Positions 27,902 through 36,939 are shown, numbered from the stretch's first letter. The stretch is 64,000 bases of DNA from Roseibium sp. (GCA_017643215.1 JAEPNV010000001.1:682001-746000); one strand, 5' to 3'. Translations and numbers: made by a program. Notes: generated by a model not told the origin, from the letters alone.

Positions 27902-29161
27902 ATGCCGCAAAGCACGCTCGCCGCCTCCAAGGCCAGATTGGACAAGGCGGTTCACCGCGCCCGGGCCACTTCGCTCGATGGCATGTTGGAGCGCCTTTTC
28001 ACATTCGCGTTCAAAGGGCTGGTCTACCCGCAAATCTGGGAGGATCCGGACGTCGATATGAAGGCGCTGCGCCTGACGCCGAAATGCCGTGTGGTCGCGA
28101 TCGCATCAGGTGGCTGCAACGTGATGTCCTATCTCACTGCCGATCCAGCACAGATCACCGCCGTCGACCTGAACCGCGCGCATGTTGCGTTGGGGCGGTT
28201 GAAGCTTCTCGCCGCCCAGCGTCTTCCGAATTACAGCGCGTTCTACCGGTTTTTCGGCGAGGCTGACGAGAAGGCGAACATCACCGCCTACAATCGGTTT
28301 TTGCGGGATGGATTGGATCCGGAGAGCCGCGCCTACTGGGAAGGACGGGATCTCACCGGTTGGGGCCGCAAGCGCATCACCCTGTTTTCCCGCGATCTTT
28401 ATCATCACGGCCTGCTGGGATACTGCATTGGCCTCGGGCACCTGGTGGCCAAGCTCTATGGGATCGATCCAAAGCATATGGTGAGGGCCCGTTCTTTGGA
28501 GGAACAGCGCAGCTATTTCGAAACGGCTCTTGCGCCTCTCTTCGACAAGCGTCTTGTCCGCTGGGCGACGTCCAAGAAAGTCTCTCTTTACGGTCTTGGA
28601 ATACCGCCGGCGCAGTACGAGTCGCTCGTTTCGGGTAATCCGCAGGGTGACATGTCCGCGGTTCTGCGTGACCGGTTGGAAAAGCTAGCTTGCGATTTTT
28701 CCATCAACGACAACTATTTCGCCTGGCAAGCCTTCTCGCGCGGCTATGCGCCGATGAAACAGGCGTCAGGCGAATCCGGACCGCTGCCGCCCTACCTCAA
28801 GCGGGAACATTTTGAAACGATCCGCGCCCGTGCGAGCCGCGTCCGTGTGCTCAACCGGAATTTCGCCGAACACCTGCAGACCGAGGCCAACGACAGCCTC
28901 GACGCCTATGTTCTCCTCGATGCGCAGGACTGGATGACGGACGCTCAGCTCAATATTCTTTGGTCCGAGGTCACCCGAACGGCACGGGTGGGCGCGCGCG
29001 TGGTTTTCCGCACCGCCGCCGAGCCGTCTCTCCTTCCCGGGCGGGTCAAGGATGAGACCCTCGACCGCTGGACTTATGAAGAGCGGGAAAGCCTTGAACT
29101 CGGCAAACTGGACCGGTCATCCATCTATGGCGGGTTCCATCTTTATGTCTTCAACGGATAG
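27902..29161 (+). CDS. btaA: S-adenosylmethionine:diacylglycerol 3-amino-3-carboxypropyl transferase BtaA
   Basis: A 419-residue DUF3419-family protein. It moves the aminocarboxypropyl group of SAM to diacylglycerol, making diacylglyceryl-homoserine, the first step of the phosphorus-free betaine lipid DGTS. Landmarks are RLFTFAFKGLVYPQIWEDP near the start, IASGGCNVMSYL (SAM-binding loop), ITAVDLNRAHVALGRLKL, and FYRFFGEAD. ATG 27902 has GGAAG upstream and is preferred over GTG 27884. btaB follows 3 bp after the stop. A Pho box lies upstream, consistent with lipid remodelling under phosphate limitation. Confidence 0.93.
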   Translation: MPQSTLAASKARLDKAVHRARATSLDGMLERLFTFAFKGLVYPQIWEDPDVDMKALRLTPKCRVVAIASGGCNVMSYLTADPAQITAVDLNRAHVALGRLKLLAAQRLPNYSAFYRFFGEADEKANITAYNRFLRDGLDPESRAYWEGRDLTGWGRKRITLFSRDLYHHGLLGYCIGLGHLVAKLYGIDPKHMVRARSLEEQRSYFETALAPLFDKRLVRWATSKKVSLYGLGIPPAQYESLVSGNPQGDMSAVLRDRLEKLACDFSINDNYFAWQAFSRGYAPMKQASGESGPLPPYLKREHFETIRARASRVRVLNRNFAEHLQTEANDSLDAYVLLDAQDWMTDAQLNILWSEVTRTARVGARVVFRTAAEPSLLPGRVKDETLDRWTYEERESLELGKLDRSSIYGGFHLYVFNG

Positions 29162-29164
29162 ACC

Positions 29165-29833
29165 ATGACCGCGACAGCCGATACCGCGCGGTTGATGGAC
29201 GCCATCTATGCCAACCAGCGCCATGTTTATGATCTGACCCGCAAATACTACCTGTTGGGACGGGACCATCTGATCAGCCGGCTGGCGCCACCGGAGGGAG
29301 GCACGGTCCTCGAGCTTGGTTGCGGAACCGGACGCAATTTGATCGCTGCGGCCCGAAAACATCCCGGCGCGGTCTACTATGGCGTCGATATTTCAGAACG
29401 CATGTTGGAGACCGCGGCGGAAAATGTCCGCAAAGCCGGTCTGGACGGCCAAATTCGCCTCAAACAAGGCGATGCCGCGGATCCGTCGATTGTCAACGGT
29501 TTTGGCGTCGAAGCTTTCGACCGTGTATTTTACTCCTACACCTTGTCGATGATGCCGATCTGGCGCCAGGCTCTGGACACAGGGTTTGCGCGCCTTGCGG
29601 CCGGCGGGCGCGTGCATATCGTCGATTTCGGCCAGCAGGACCGGCTCCCCGGCGCGTTCAAGAGGCTTTTGTTTGCCTGGCTCGGCAAATTCCATGTCAG
29701 CCCACGCGCGGATCTGCCCGCGGTTCTGGAAAACCAGGCAATTTGCAGCGCGATGACCTTGAACATGAAGGACCTTTATCGCGGCTATGCGGTCTATGCC
29801 GAGCTTGAGGCTCATTCGCCCGCAACGAAATAG
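29165..29833 (+). CDS. btaB: Diacylglyceryl-homoserine N-methyltransferase BtaB
   Basis: A 222-residue class I SAM methyltransferase that trimethylates diacylglyceryl-homoserine to DGTS. The SAM motif VLELGCGTGRNL is near residues 48-59, followed by YYGVDISERML, and RVFYSYTLSMMPIWRQAL and VHIVDFGQQ are in the expected order. The start lies 3 bp after btaA, so the two are translationally coupled. Its 3' end overlaps the convergent downstream gene by 22 bp. Confidence 0.92.
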   Translation: MTATADTARLMDAIYANQRHVYDLTRKYYLLGRDHLISRLAPPEGGTVLELGCGTGRNLIAAARKHPGAVYYGVDISERMLETAAENVRKAGLDGQIRLKQGDAADPSIVNGFGVEAFDRVFYSYTLSMMPIWRQALDTGFARLAAGGRVHIVDFGQQDRLPGAFKRLLFAWLGKFHVSPRADLPAVLENQAICSAMTLNMKDLYRGYAVYAELEAHSPATK

Positions 29834-30486
29834 TGCAGCGTGCCGTCCGGACCGATGCCCACCCGGTAAAACAACCACACGCCAAACAGTTCCATTTCCG
29901 CAAAATCCCCCGATGTGACGATCCGGTAGAGTTCAACCCGCTGATGGGGCGTGAGATCGGTCAGCGGATACCGCGCAAAATACGGCCAGATGTACATTTC
30001 CTGTGGCGTGCCCACATCGACGTGTACAAATCCGGCCTCAAGGGTGTCCGCGAGGATGGCGAGGATCTCATAGCCCTCGCCGTCGCCCGAGCTTTCCTTC
30101 AAGAAATCGATTGGATCTCCGATCTCCGTCAAAGACAGGGTCGGCGGAACTTCGTTGCTTTCAAGGATCATGCGCAGGCGGTTGAGATCGCCGCTCAACG
30201 CGGCCTCCTTCAATTGCGCATGCATGCGCTGCACGGGTTTAGGGAGCAATCCGGTATCATAGAAGACGTCCGGAGGGCTCATTGCGCCGGCTGCGTCGTC
30301 CACTTCGCCAGCGATACCGGAGGGCACCTCGTCCGAAGGGATATTGAGGTCCTCGACCGGTATGACCGTCGTCGCCTCGGCCTCGGGCGGTTCGACCTCG
30401 ATCGTGTCCGTGCGCACGGTCTTGGCCGATCCGGGCACCGCGGCAAGGCAAAGCACCATGAGTGCGGCGAGCGCATACGGTCGCAT
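29812..30486 (-). CDS. Exported protein of unknown function
   Basis: About 224 residues. ATG 30486 is chosen because GGGAG lies about 8 bases upstream; a start at 30501 is possible. The N-terminus is a signal peptide (YALAALMVLCLAAVPGSA). An acidic, proline-rich stretch (PPEAEATTVIPVEDLN) follows, then a folded region with PVQRMHAQLKEAALSGDLNRLRMILESNE, resembling an ankyrin-like helix pair, and a C-terminus rich in aromatic residues (IWPYFARYPLTDLTPHQRVELYRIV). I do not recognise the family well. It overlaps the end of btaB tail to tail, and lies divergent from the LysE gene. Confidence 0.75.
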   Translation of the reverse strand: MRPYALAALMVLCLAAVPGSAKTVRTDTIEVEPPEAEATTVIPVEDLNIPSDEVPSGIAGEVDDAAGAMSPPDVFYDTGLLPKPVQRMHAQLKEAALSGDLNRLRMILESNEVPPTLSLTEIGDPIDFLKESSGDGEGYEILAILADTLEAGFVHVDVGTPQEMYIWPYFARYPLTDLTPHQRVELYRIVTSGDFAEMELFGVWLFYRVGIGPDGTLHYFVAGE

Positions 30487-30633
30487 GGTCGGGGCTCCCA
30501 TGAGTTAAGTGAACGGCCACCTTTGTTATACATACTCGCATCATCCTTTCGACAGCAATGCGAGGCGCGGACGAGGCCCAGCGGACGAATTGGAGATGCA
30601 TTTCGTCCGCAGGGCCTAAAAGGGGCATCCGGC

Positions 30634-31272
30634 TTGGGAGTATTGGAGTTTGCGCTGATCGGCATTGCCATCGGCATCATCACGACCGCGCCGGTTGGTC
30701 CGGTGAACATCATGGCGATTCAGCACGCCGCCCAGTGGGGGTTTCGCCAGGGCGTGTTGGTGGGCATCGGCGCCGTCTTGGCGGACACGGCCTACGCCGC
30801 CGTTGCGGTGTTTGGCGTCTCAGCCGTGATGACCTTCATCGACACCCAGGTCGATCTGATCAAGATCGTTGGTGGCCTGGTTCTTCTGGGATTCGGCGTC
30901 AAGGTCGTCAGATCCCACCCGCACTTGGAGACAGGTGTTAAAGATCGAGGGCGCAAGTTCCTCGGTGATACCACTGCCGCATTCTTCATGGTCCTGACCA
31001 ATCCTGGGGCGGCTTTCGCCTACGTGGCGATCATGGGCGCGTTGGGACATTACCGCCCGGTGCACGGCGACTATATCGGCGCGCTGGCCATGGTGTGCGG
31101 TGTGGCCATCGGGGCATCAGCCTGGTGGGCCATGCTGTCTTATGTGGTGACCCATCTTCGAAACAAGATCGATGACCGTTGGCTGGAAAAAGCCAATCGC
31201 ATTGCGGGCTCGCTGCTGATCCTGTTCGGTGTCCTGATCTATATGGACCTGGCCTTTGAATTGTTCCTTTAG
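30634..31272 (+). CDS. LysE/RhtB-family translocator
   Basis: About 212 residues with six hydrophobic segments. The first has the family signature IGIITTAPVGPVNIMAIQHAA, followed by GFRQGVLVGIGAVLADTAYA. Such proteins export amino acids or similar small molecules; the substrate here is unknown. No ATG fits, so translation probably begins at TTG 30634 (AGGGG about 9 bases upstream) or TTG 30643 (GGGAG 3 bases upstream). An in-frame open stretch far upstream is not coding. Confidence 0.8.
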   Translation: MGVLEFALIGIAIGIITTAPVGPVNIMAIQHAAQWGFRQGVLVGIGAVLADTAYAAVAVFGVSAVMTFIDTQVDLIKIVGGLVLLGFGVKVVRSHPHLETGVKDRGRKFLGDTTAAFFMVLTNPGAAFAYVAIMGALGHYRPVHGDYIGALAMVCGVAIGASAWWAMLSYVVTHLRNKIDDRWLEKANRIAGSLLILFGVLIYMDLAFELFL

Positions 31273-31328
31273 CAAGGAAGAGGACCGAAACACCTAAATC
31301 CAAGTGCATCGCTCTCGGGGCCGGGTGT

Positions 31329-31601
31329 CTACTGCAACATCCGGTTCACGGTGTAGTCGCCGCGCTGGATGCGCTCTGGCAATCCCTCGGCCAGTTTGGC
31401 GACCGCATCCTCCCCATAGGCAGCGACAAGATCGGCGAGCGCTGTGAACATGGCCGCGTGGGCGACCGCATCAGCATCGACGCCATTGGCAATCGCCTCG
31501 GCCCACGCGTCGGAGATAAATCCGAGCGCTGCGCGCCGCGTATCTTCGTCCTCGGCGAATTCCGCTTCCATCGCCGCATCACCAAAGTCATCGTTAATCA
31601 T
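31329..31601 (-). CDS. Small acidic conserved protein
   Basis: Ninety residues, strongly acidic and alanine-rich, predicted helical (DTRRAALGFISDAWAEAIANGVDADAVAHAAMFTALADLVAAYGEDAVAKLAEGLPERIQRGDYT). ATG 31601 has TTAGGAA about 5 bases upstream; longer frames lack a site. Related proteins of this pattern occur in Rhizobiales as far as I recall. No function is known. The 192 bp on its 5' side must hold its promoter and separate it from the next minus-strand gene. Confidence 0.7.
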   Translation of the reverse strand: MINDDFGDAAMEAEFAEDEDTRRAALGFISDAWAEAIANGVDADAVAHAAMFTALADLVAAYGEDAVAKLAEGLPERIQRGDYTVNRMLQ

Positions 31602-31793
31602 TCGTTTCCTAACCGTTCTTGGCGACACGCATTGATTGAGTGCCTTGTCCGGGTGCTCGGCCCGAATCTTGTAGAAGACCATATCACGGCGTTCGGACAA
31701 CGATACGGGGTGTAACCGCAAACTTAACGCCAACCCACAACATTGATGAAAAGAGTTAACCAATGGGTAATCAATGACGTAAGGGTGTCCAGT

Positions 31794-32201
31794 TCAGCGG
31801 CCATAGCGGCTTGTGACGTCGCTGATAATGGTTTCCCCTTCCACTATGTACTGTGTCATTGCGGTACGCGCCGATGCCGTACAGTCACGGTAGACCGCTG
31901 AAAAGCCGCGGTAGCCCTGATTGAACCGTTCGATGAAACGGCGGCGGCGGTTTTCGTCCTGTGTTTCCGTTTCAAGCAACGCTTCCATTTGCGACCGCCA
32001 GGTGGGCTCGTCCGGAGCCCCGCACAGGGGGCGCAAGAAATGCAGCGCGCCCATGATCTCGGAAAGACGCATCAGATCCTGCTCATAGGGCGGCGCGTCC
32101 ACGGGCCGTGTTTGCCCGAATCCGGTTTGGGTGGGAAAGCAAACGGCCGCCGACATCAGAACGGCGCATGCAAATCCGCGAATTCGGTTCTCGGTCAGCA
32201 T
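31794..32201 (-). CDS. TIGR02301 family exported protein
   Basis: About 135 residues. The N-terminus after ATG 32201 is a signal peptide (RGFACAVLMSAAVCFPTQTGFG). The mature part starts with the family pattern PPYEQDLMRLSEIMGALHFLRPLCG, followed by WRSQMEALLETE, RRRFIERFNQGYRGFSAVYRDCT and a short helical tail. The two cysteines (LCG and DCT) could form a disulfide. TIGR02301 proteins are conserved in Rhizobiales with no known function. A TTG start at 32237 is possible but would bury the signal peptide. It lies 43 bp after the DUF3179 gene. Confidence 0.8.
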   Translation of the reverse strand: MLTENRIRGFACAVLMSAAVCFPTQTGFGQTRPVDAPPYEQDLMRLSEIMGALHFLRPLCGAPDEPTWRSQMEALLETETQDENRRRRFIERFNQGYRGFSAVYRDCTASARTAMTQYIVEGETIISDVTSRYGR

Positions 32202-32244
32202 GCGGCGGATGATGAAGAACAAGACCGCACCCTGCAAGGGCGCG

Positions 32245-33258
32245 TTACCTGAATCCGGCTACCGGCAGGTCCGGATGAAATGCATGGATGACGAAGGCAA
32301 ACGTGACATCGTGAACCAGATCGGTCTCTTCGCCGCCCAAGCGTTTGATGGCGGTCACGTTGCCGACATCCCGTCCTTTTGCCGCGCGCGACGTGTCGAG
32401 GATCGAGGCCTGCCCCTCTCTCCAACGCACCTCCACATCGCCAAATGACGCACGGCCGGTTTCGCGAAGCTGCGCAAGCGTGACAGCATGAATGTCATCC
32501 CCATCGCGGACAACAACCACCCGGGCCATGGGATTGATCCCTTCCGGCAGGTCGCCCTGATAGAAGGGATAGGGCGCGTTTCGGCTGTCATATCCCACAT
32601 AAGGGTTGCGGCCATAGTCCCGGCGCGCCGAGGCTGGCCGCTGTAGTACCAGCGCGTTCGGTGTGGTGTCCCGGAGCGATGCGAAGCTTTCGACGCGGGA
32701 GGGGATCATCTGCAATTCGCGGCCGACGAACGCTCCGACGATCGCCTCGCCTGTGAATTGCTGCCACCAGCTTTCGGTTTGCCGGTCGTACATGACAAGG
32801 TCGGAGTTGCGCAGAAGGCCGGTCGTGCCGAAGTCGAGGGTCTTGCCGTCAAGCCGCCGGTCAAAAACGACCGACGAATTGCAAAGCGGACAGTAGGTGA
32901 CCGCCACTTCGCGTCCTGCGATCGTGTCATTGACGATCTCATGCCAGATCAGCACCTGGAGCGGATAGGCCTTTACCACGCCGTCGATTTCAAGCCTGAT
33001 GACAGGCTCAAGGTCCTCAAGCCAATCGATGTCGGAAACCGGAGCAAAGCTCGGCGCATCGATCGAGGGGATCCCGTCTTTTGGCGGGCCGCCAGAAAAG
33101 ATCTCGGAGAACGGCACCGCGGTTTTTGAGAAATCGGTCGTGAATCCAGCCCTTTTCCAGTGACGCGGATCGGCCGCCGCCTGGGTCGCGACGGCGAACA
33201 CCAGACCGAGTGCAATGACGAAGCTTCTGAGATTTGGGGCGAGTCTAACGTGGTTCAT
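32245..33258 (-). CDS. DUF3179 domain-containing exported protein
   Basis: About 337 residues. ATG 33258 follows GGTGGAAAT and begins a signal peptide (SFVIALGLVFAVATQAAA). The DUF3179 domain fills the rest, with KAYPLQVLIWHEIVNDTIAG, the double-cysteine block VTYCPLCNSSVVFDRR, and SWWQQFTGEAIVGAFVG. The CPLC motif suggests metal or redox chemistry, but the function is unknown. The next gene downstream (TIGR02301) is 43 bp away on the same strand. Confidence 0.82.
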   Translation of the reverse strand: MNHVRLAPNLRSFVIALGLVFAVATQAAADPRHWKRAGFTTDFSKTAVPFSEIFSGGPPKDGIPSIDAPSFAPVSDIDWLEDLEPVIRLEIDGVVKAYPLQVLIWHEIVNDTIAGREVAVTYCPLCNSSVVFDRRLDGKTLDFGTTGLLRNSDLVMYDRQTESWWQQFTGEAIVGAFVGRELQMIPSRVESFASLRDTTPNALVLQRPASARRDYGRNPYVGYDSRNAPYPFYQGDLPEGINPMARVVVVRDGDDIHAVTLAQLRETGRASFGDVEVRWREGQASILDTSRAAKGRDVGNVTAIKRLGGEETDLVHDVTFAFVIHAFHPDLPVAGFR

Positions 33259-33375
33259 GGCATTTCCACCGGATTGCGGCCAACGTTCCAGTGAGTATGG
33301 CGACCTGGGACATCTTCGAAAAATCAAGCGCGAACAAACGGTCGTGATTTGTCGGGCGGCCGGCAAGATGTTTCC

Positions 33376-33825
33376 CTAACGGCAGACGCTTTCATTGATC
33401 CGCGTCAAAATCCGCCTGATCCGCTCTGGCGTGCCCGGTGTCGTTGTCAAAGCGTCCAGCCGGTCGATCGCGATCCAATCGACCGCAGCCGCATCATCGC
33501 CTGCAGCGGCGATGCCGGATTGATAACTGCCGACGAACACTGTCAACACATAGTGGGAGACGACCTTTCCCGCTGTGTCGCGGTGAATGCTGTCGAATGT
33601 TTCGACTGGGCCGGACAGGCGGGCAGTGACTCCGGTTTCCTCAAGGAGTTCCCGGCCTGCGGCTATTTCCAGTGGCTCGCCGAGGTCGACAAGGCCGCCG
33701 GGCAGGCTCCAATGGCCAAGAAATGGTGGTCTGCCTCGTTTGACCAGCAAAGCCTTGTCGTCGTGGTGACACAAGACGCTCACGCCAATGAGCGGAACGG
33801 CTGGATAAGTGCGGGAAACGGTCAT
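33376..33825 (-). CDS. Nudix hydrolase
   Basis: A 149-residue pyrophosphohydrolase with a perfect Nudix box near residues 44-66: GGLVDLGEPLEIAA then GRELLEETGV, matching GX5EX7REUXEEXGU. The N-terminus (VPLIGVSVLCHHDDKALLVKR) and WSLPGG are typical. The arrangement fits ADP-ribose pyrophosphatase-like or MutT-like enzymes, but substrate cannot be assigned. Unlike NadQ in this window, it keeps all catalytic residues. Confidence 0.88.
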   Translation of the reverse strand: MTVSRTYPAVPLIGVSVLCHHDDKALLVKRGRPPFLGHWSLPGGLVDLGEPLEIAAGRELLEETGVTARLSGPVETFDSIHRDTAGKVVSHYVLTVFVGSYQSGIAAAGDDAAAVDWIAIDRLDALTTTPGTPERIRRILTRINESVCR

Positions 33826-33914
33826 CGGATTTTGTGTTACACGATCAGGATCACGACACCAGTGGATCTATGGGGAGCGCGTGGATAGCGGGACCACCTG
33901 CGTTGTCGACGGGC

Positions 33915-34427
33915 CTAAGCGAACAAGGCGTCGATTTCAGCTTGCGCGGCTTCACCCTCGTGAACGTCTGCCCCGGAAGTGATGTGTCCGTGAATGACGC
34001 CGCTCGCGATCGAGATCAAGGATTTGATCTGCGAGCTCGTCCTGTCAGAGACGGCGCCTGCAACAGCCGAAGGGTCCGGCGCGGCGCGCAACGCGGTCTG
34101 CGCGTCCAAAACTGTTTCATTGATCTTGCGGACCTGTTTTTCCAGGTGGTTCCGGAAGCGCGGCGGCGCAGCTCGATACGCCAGAATGGCAAGTTGTTTT
34201 TCCGAAAAGCTGGAGTTTTCAAAGTGCTCTTCATACTTTGCCGGTTGCCAGGCCAACACATCCTCGGCGCATTCCGGCATCGCCGGAAGCATTTCCAAAA
34301 GCATCACAACTTCGTTGAAATGGTTCAGATAGTCGGTTGCCAGGCCCGTCACGGGATTGATGTTCGCATTTTCCAGCTTGTCAGCGGCCAGCGGTCCGTC
34401 GCCCAGAACTGGATTCGTGCATTCCAT
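33915..34427 (-). CDS. Conserved protein of unknown function
   Basis: About 170 residues, mostly helical, without signal peptide or membrane segment. ATG 34427 has GGGGGAT about 5 bases upstream. Recognisable stretches are TDYLNHFNEVVMLLEMLPAMPECAEDVLAWQP and FSEKQLAILAYRAAPPRFRNHLEKQVRKINETVLDAQTAL. I do not recognise a domain. It lies divergent from the SRAP gene, and the 127 bp between them must contain both promoters. Confidence 0.65.
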   Translation of the reverse strand: MECTNPVLGDGPLAADKLENANINPVTGLATDYLNHFNEVVMLLEMLPAMPECAEDVLAWQPAKYEEHFENSSFSEKQLAILAYRAAPPRFRNHLEKQVRKINETVLDAQTALRAAPDPSAVAGAVSDRTSSQIKSLISIASGVIHGHITSGADVHEGEAAQAEIDALFA

Positions 34428-34554
34428 ACCATCCCCCAAACAACCGCTGTATAGTGACAAAGTTAACTGTTTATCCTTGCCAATTGCCTAATCCGCGCGG
34501 ACCCTGCAATAGACTTTGGAAGTGCAAACCGACGGACTCGACCCAGGACCTACC

Positions 34555-35310
34555 ATGTGTGGCCGTTTTAGCCTGACCGCATCACCTGACGACGTGAAGG
34601 CGCTCTTCGATTACATCGAATTGCCGAATTTTCCGCAACGTTACAACATAGCGCCAACGCAACCCATAGCAACCGTTCGGATGGACCAGGGTGTGCGGCA
34701 CTTTCAACTGGTTCGCTGGGGATTGATCCCCTCGTGGGTCAAAGATCCCGCAAGTTTCACCCTTTTGATCAATGCCCGCGGCGAGACAGCGGCGGAAAAG
34801 CCCTCTTTCCGCGCCGCGATGCGGCATCACCGATGCTTAATTCCAGCTTCCGGATTTTACGAATGGCGCCGGACGCCCGCCGGCAAACAGCCCTACTGGA
34901 TTGCGCCTGCCGACGGAGGCGTGGTGGCCTTCGCCGGCCTGTGGGATACCTGGTCCGACGCCGATGGCGGAGATATTGATACCGGCGCCATTGTGACGAC
35001 GGCGGCCAACAAGAAGATCGCCGACATTCATCATAGGATGCCGGCGATCGTGATGCCGGAAGCGTTCGAGACCTGGTTGGACACGGTGCATGTTTCGGCC
35101 AACGAAGCAGCGTCCTTGCTGGTACCGGCCCCGGATGACTACCTGGTTGCCGTGCCGGTGTCTGACAGGGTGAATAAAGTGGCCAACGACGATCCTGGCC
35201 TTCTGGAGCCCGTGGAGCCCACAGGAGCAATCAGCGCTCAGCCGCCAGTGAAAAAGCCGGCCGGGAAGCGTTCCATGACGGCGAATACTGATCAGTTGGA
35301 TTTATTCTGA
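34555..35310 (+). CDS. SOS response-associated (SRAP) protein, HMCES/YedK type
   Basis: About 251 residues beginning MCGRF, so that Cys2 becomes the N-terminal nucleophile after methionine removal. These proteins crosslink to abasic sites in single-stranded DNA and shield them. Conserved blocks are NIAPTQPIATVR (Asn), RWGLIPSWVKD, NARGETAAEKPSFR (Glu/Arg), ASGFYEWRR (Glu), and HHRMPAIV (His). ATG 34555 is fixed by the MCGRF rule and has AGGAC nearby. The C-terminus carries a short basic tail. No LexA-type box (GTTC-N7-GTTC) was seen upstream. Confidence 0.92.
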   Translation: MCGRFSLTASPDDVKALFDYIELPNFPQRYNIAPTQPIATVRMDQGVRHFQLVRWGLIPSWVKDPASFTLLINARGETAAEKPSFRAAMRHHRCLIPASGFYEWRRTPAGKQPYWIAPADGGVVAFAGLWDTWSDADGGDIDTGAIVTTAANKKIADIHHRMPAIVMPEAFETWLDTVHVSANEAASLLVPAPDDYLVAVPVSDRVNKVANDDPGLLEPVEPTGAISAQPPVKKPAGKRSMTANTDQLDLF

Positions 35311-35382
35311 ATCGGGTCTGGGCAAAGCGACAGCCACCATATATCTCCCGCAACTGCCCAACACATTGAATATATGTAGGCA

Positions 35383-36210
35383 ATGGACAAAGAGACAGAA
35401 GACGCGCTCGCCGACGCCTATAACCAAGGCCTTGCGTTGGAAAAATCCGGCGATCTGGATGGTGCTGAACGCGCCTACCGGCGGGCTTTGGCGCTCGATC
35501 CGTCCGACACAGGGGGTGTGGCCATTCGCTTGGCGGCGATGGGGCGGGGGCGTTCACCGGACAAGATGCCGGATGCCTATGTGGCGACCCTGTTTGATCA
35601 GCATGCCGACGTGTTTGACGACATCCTGGTCGACCGGCTCGGTTATTGCGTCCCCTTGTTGCTTCACGACACAATTCGCCGGCTTGGGATCGGCCCGTTC
35701 GAACGTCTCCTGGATTTGGGATGCGGCACGGGACTGACCGGGACGGCGCTTGCGGATTGCACATATCATCGCACAGGCGTTGATTTGTCGGAGCGTATCC
35801 TTGAATTGGCGTTTGACCGGGACATCTACGACGACCTGTATTTGGGCGAGGCGGTTGAATTCCTTCGGGATTTTGAGGAGGACGATGGAACCAGGCCGCT
35901 TTGGGATCTGATCGCGGCGACGGATGTATTTCCGTATCTCGGGACGGTCGGGCCTTTTTTCGAAGGCGCCGCAACCCGGCTCGCACCAGGCGGTTGGCTG
36001 GCGTTCTCAACGGAATCCTTGGTGGCCGATGACGGGCTGGAAACCTCCTATCGTGTCGGCCCGAAACAGCGATTTGCGCACGCTCCCTGTTATGTGGAGG
36101 CGGCACTCACTGCGGCCGGCTTCAAGATCCGCAGCAATGAGGAGATTACCGTCCGTCATGAGGACGGGGTGCCCGTTCCGGGGCATCTGATGATTGCGCA
36201 AAAGTGTTAG
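35383..36210 (+). CDS. SAM-dependent methyltransferase with N-terminal TPR
   Basis: A 275-residue protein. The first ~50 residues form a TPR-like pair (AYNQGLALEKSGDLDGAERAYRRALALDPSD). The methyltransferase fold follows, with LLDLGCGTGLTG near residues 109-120, TGVDLSERIL and LIAATDVFPYLG. The product of the reaction is unknown. A leading DALAD start at ATG 35383 is plain, with no strong ribosome-binding site. It is followed by a strong hairpin between it and the convergent gene. Confidence 0.82.
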   Translation: MDKETEDALADAYNQGLALEKSGDLDGAERAYRRALALDPSDTGGVAIRLAAMGRGRSPDKMPDAYVATLFDQHADVFDDILVDRLGYCVPLLLHDTIRRLGIGPFERLLDLGCGTGLTGTALADCTYHRTGVDLSERILELAFDRDIYDDLYLGEAVEFLRDFEEDDGTRPLWDLIAATDVFPYLGTVGPFFEGAATRLAPGGWLAFSTESLVADDGLETSYRVGPKQRFAHAPCYVEAALTAAGFKIRSNEEITVRHEDGVPVPGHLMIAQKC

Positions 36211-36232
36211 ATCACAGTCCCATTGCACCGCT

Positions 36233-36261
36233 CCTCCGGTCCGAGAGAACTGGACCGGAGG
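36233..36261. terminator. Perfect 10-bp hairpin between convergent genes
   Basis: CCTCCGGTCC (36233-36242), 9-base loop, GGACCGGAGG (36252-36261). It stands between the ends of the methyltransferase (plus) and the glyoxalase-like gene (minus) and so is probably a bidirectional terminator, although neither side has a clear T-run. A sequence-related hairpin follows dnaA at 36940-36969. Confidence 0.5.
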
Positions 36262-36291
36262 GCATCAGGGATGCATTGATGGCGCCCGGCT

Positions 36292-36729
36292 TTAGCGCCC
36301 GGGACGGCCGATCAGCAACTGCGGCTGACCGTTGGATGTCTTCGCCGGGGACGTGCCGGTATCGTCGATGACACTCGTCACCCGGCGCCGAAAGGCCGAA
36401 AAGCTCTCGAATGTCACAACATCCACCGGCGCATCAAACGCGATTGTGACGCGGTAGCGGCTTGCAGTTGGGAGCTTCGTCACCGACACGACCTCTCCGG
36501 AAAAGGGCTGGCCCAGATAGAGGCCGGTTACTCTCTCACCGAGGGAAACCGGAGACGGGTTTCGATGCACCGCCGCCGCGCGCAAGGTGTTCCAGTCACG
36601 ATAGCCGTATTGCTTGGCCAACAGTTCCAATGCATCGCAGTGGCTCGGCTCTTGAGGCTGGTCCGAACGAAGCGCGGTTCTTAACCGCCTGGCCTGGTTT
36701 TTCAGATCCGAAACGTCGGGAATTGTCAT
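36292..36729 (-). CDS. Glyoxalase superfamily-type small protein
   Basis: About 145 residues from ATG 36729 with AGGCAGAG upstream. The N-terminus (LKNQARRLRTALRSDQ, SHCDALELLAKQYGYRDWNTLRAAA) is the helical segment seen before glyoxalase-like domains in alphaproteobacteria. A small beta domain follows with GERVTGLYLGQPFSGEVVSV and RYRVTIAFDAPVDVVTF. I would not assign an enzymatic role. It is downstream of dnaA on the same strand, with a hairpin in between, and is flanked on both sides by related CTCCGG hairpins. Confidence 0.6.
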   Translation of the reverse strand: MTIPDVSDLKNQARRLRTALRSDQPQEPSHCDALELLAKQYGYRDWNTLRAAAVHRNPSPVSLGERVTGLYLGQPFSGEVVSVTKLPTASRYRVTIAFDAPVDVVTFESFSAFRRRVTSVIDDTGTSPAKTSNGQPQLLIGRPGR

Positions 36730-36939
36730 TGCTCTGCCTTTCAAGGTCAGCAGGCATAAAAACGGGGCTCGCGTTGCCGTCGCCTGCACGTGGCAAGGAC
36801 AGGGCTGAACGAACGGCGATAAATTCCGAACCGTTCAAACGAAGAAAGGGGATTTACCATAGGCGCATGCGCCCGCGAGCGGCCGGGCCCCAACCCAGCG
36901 CGGGAGGTAGGTGTCCGAGGCGTGTTTGTCAAGCATGCG

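Noticed and set aside
27715-28266. Plus-strand frame of 183 codons overlapping the RNA candidate and btaA
   Set aside because: It is out of frame with btaA, lacks a ribosome-binding site, and runs through the strong terminator at 27779-27804.
29833-30633. In-frame extension upstream of the LysE-type gene
   Set aside because: It is antisense to a convincing exported-protein gene and has no relation to the LysE family; the protein starts at 30634.
34428-34554. LexA box upstream of the SRAP gene
   Set aside because: No GTTC-N7-GTTC pattern was found in the gap.
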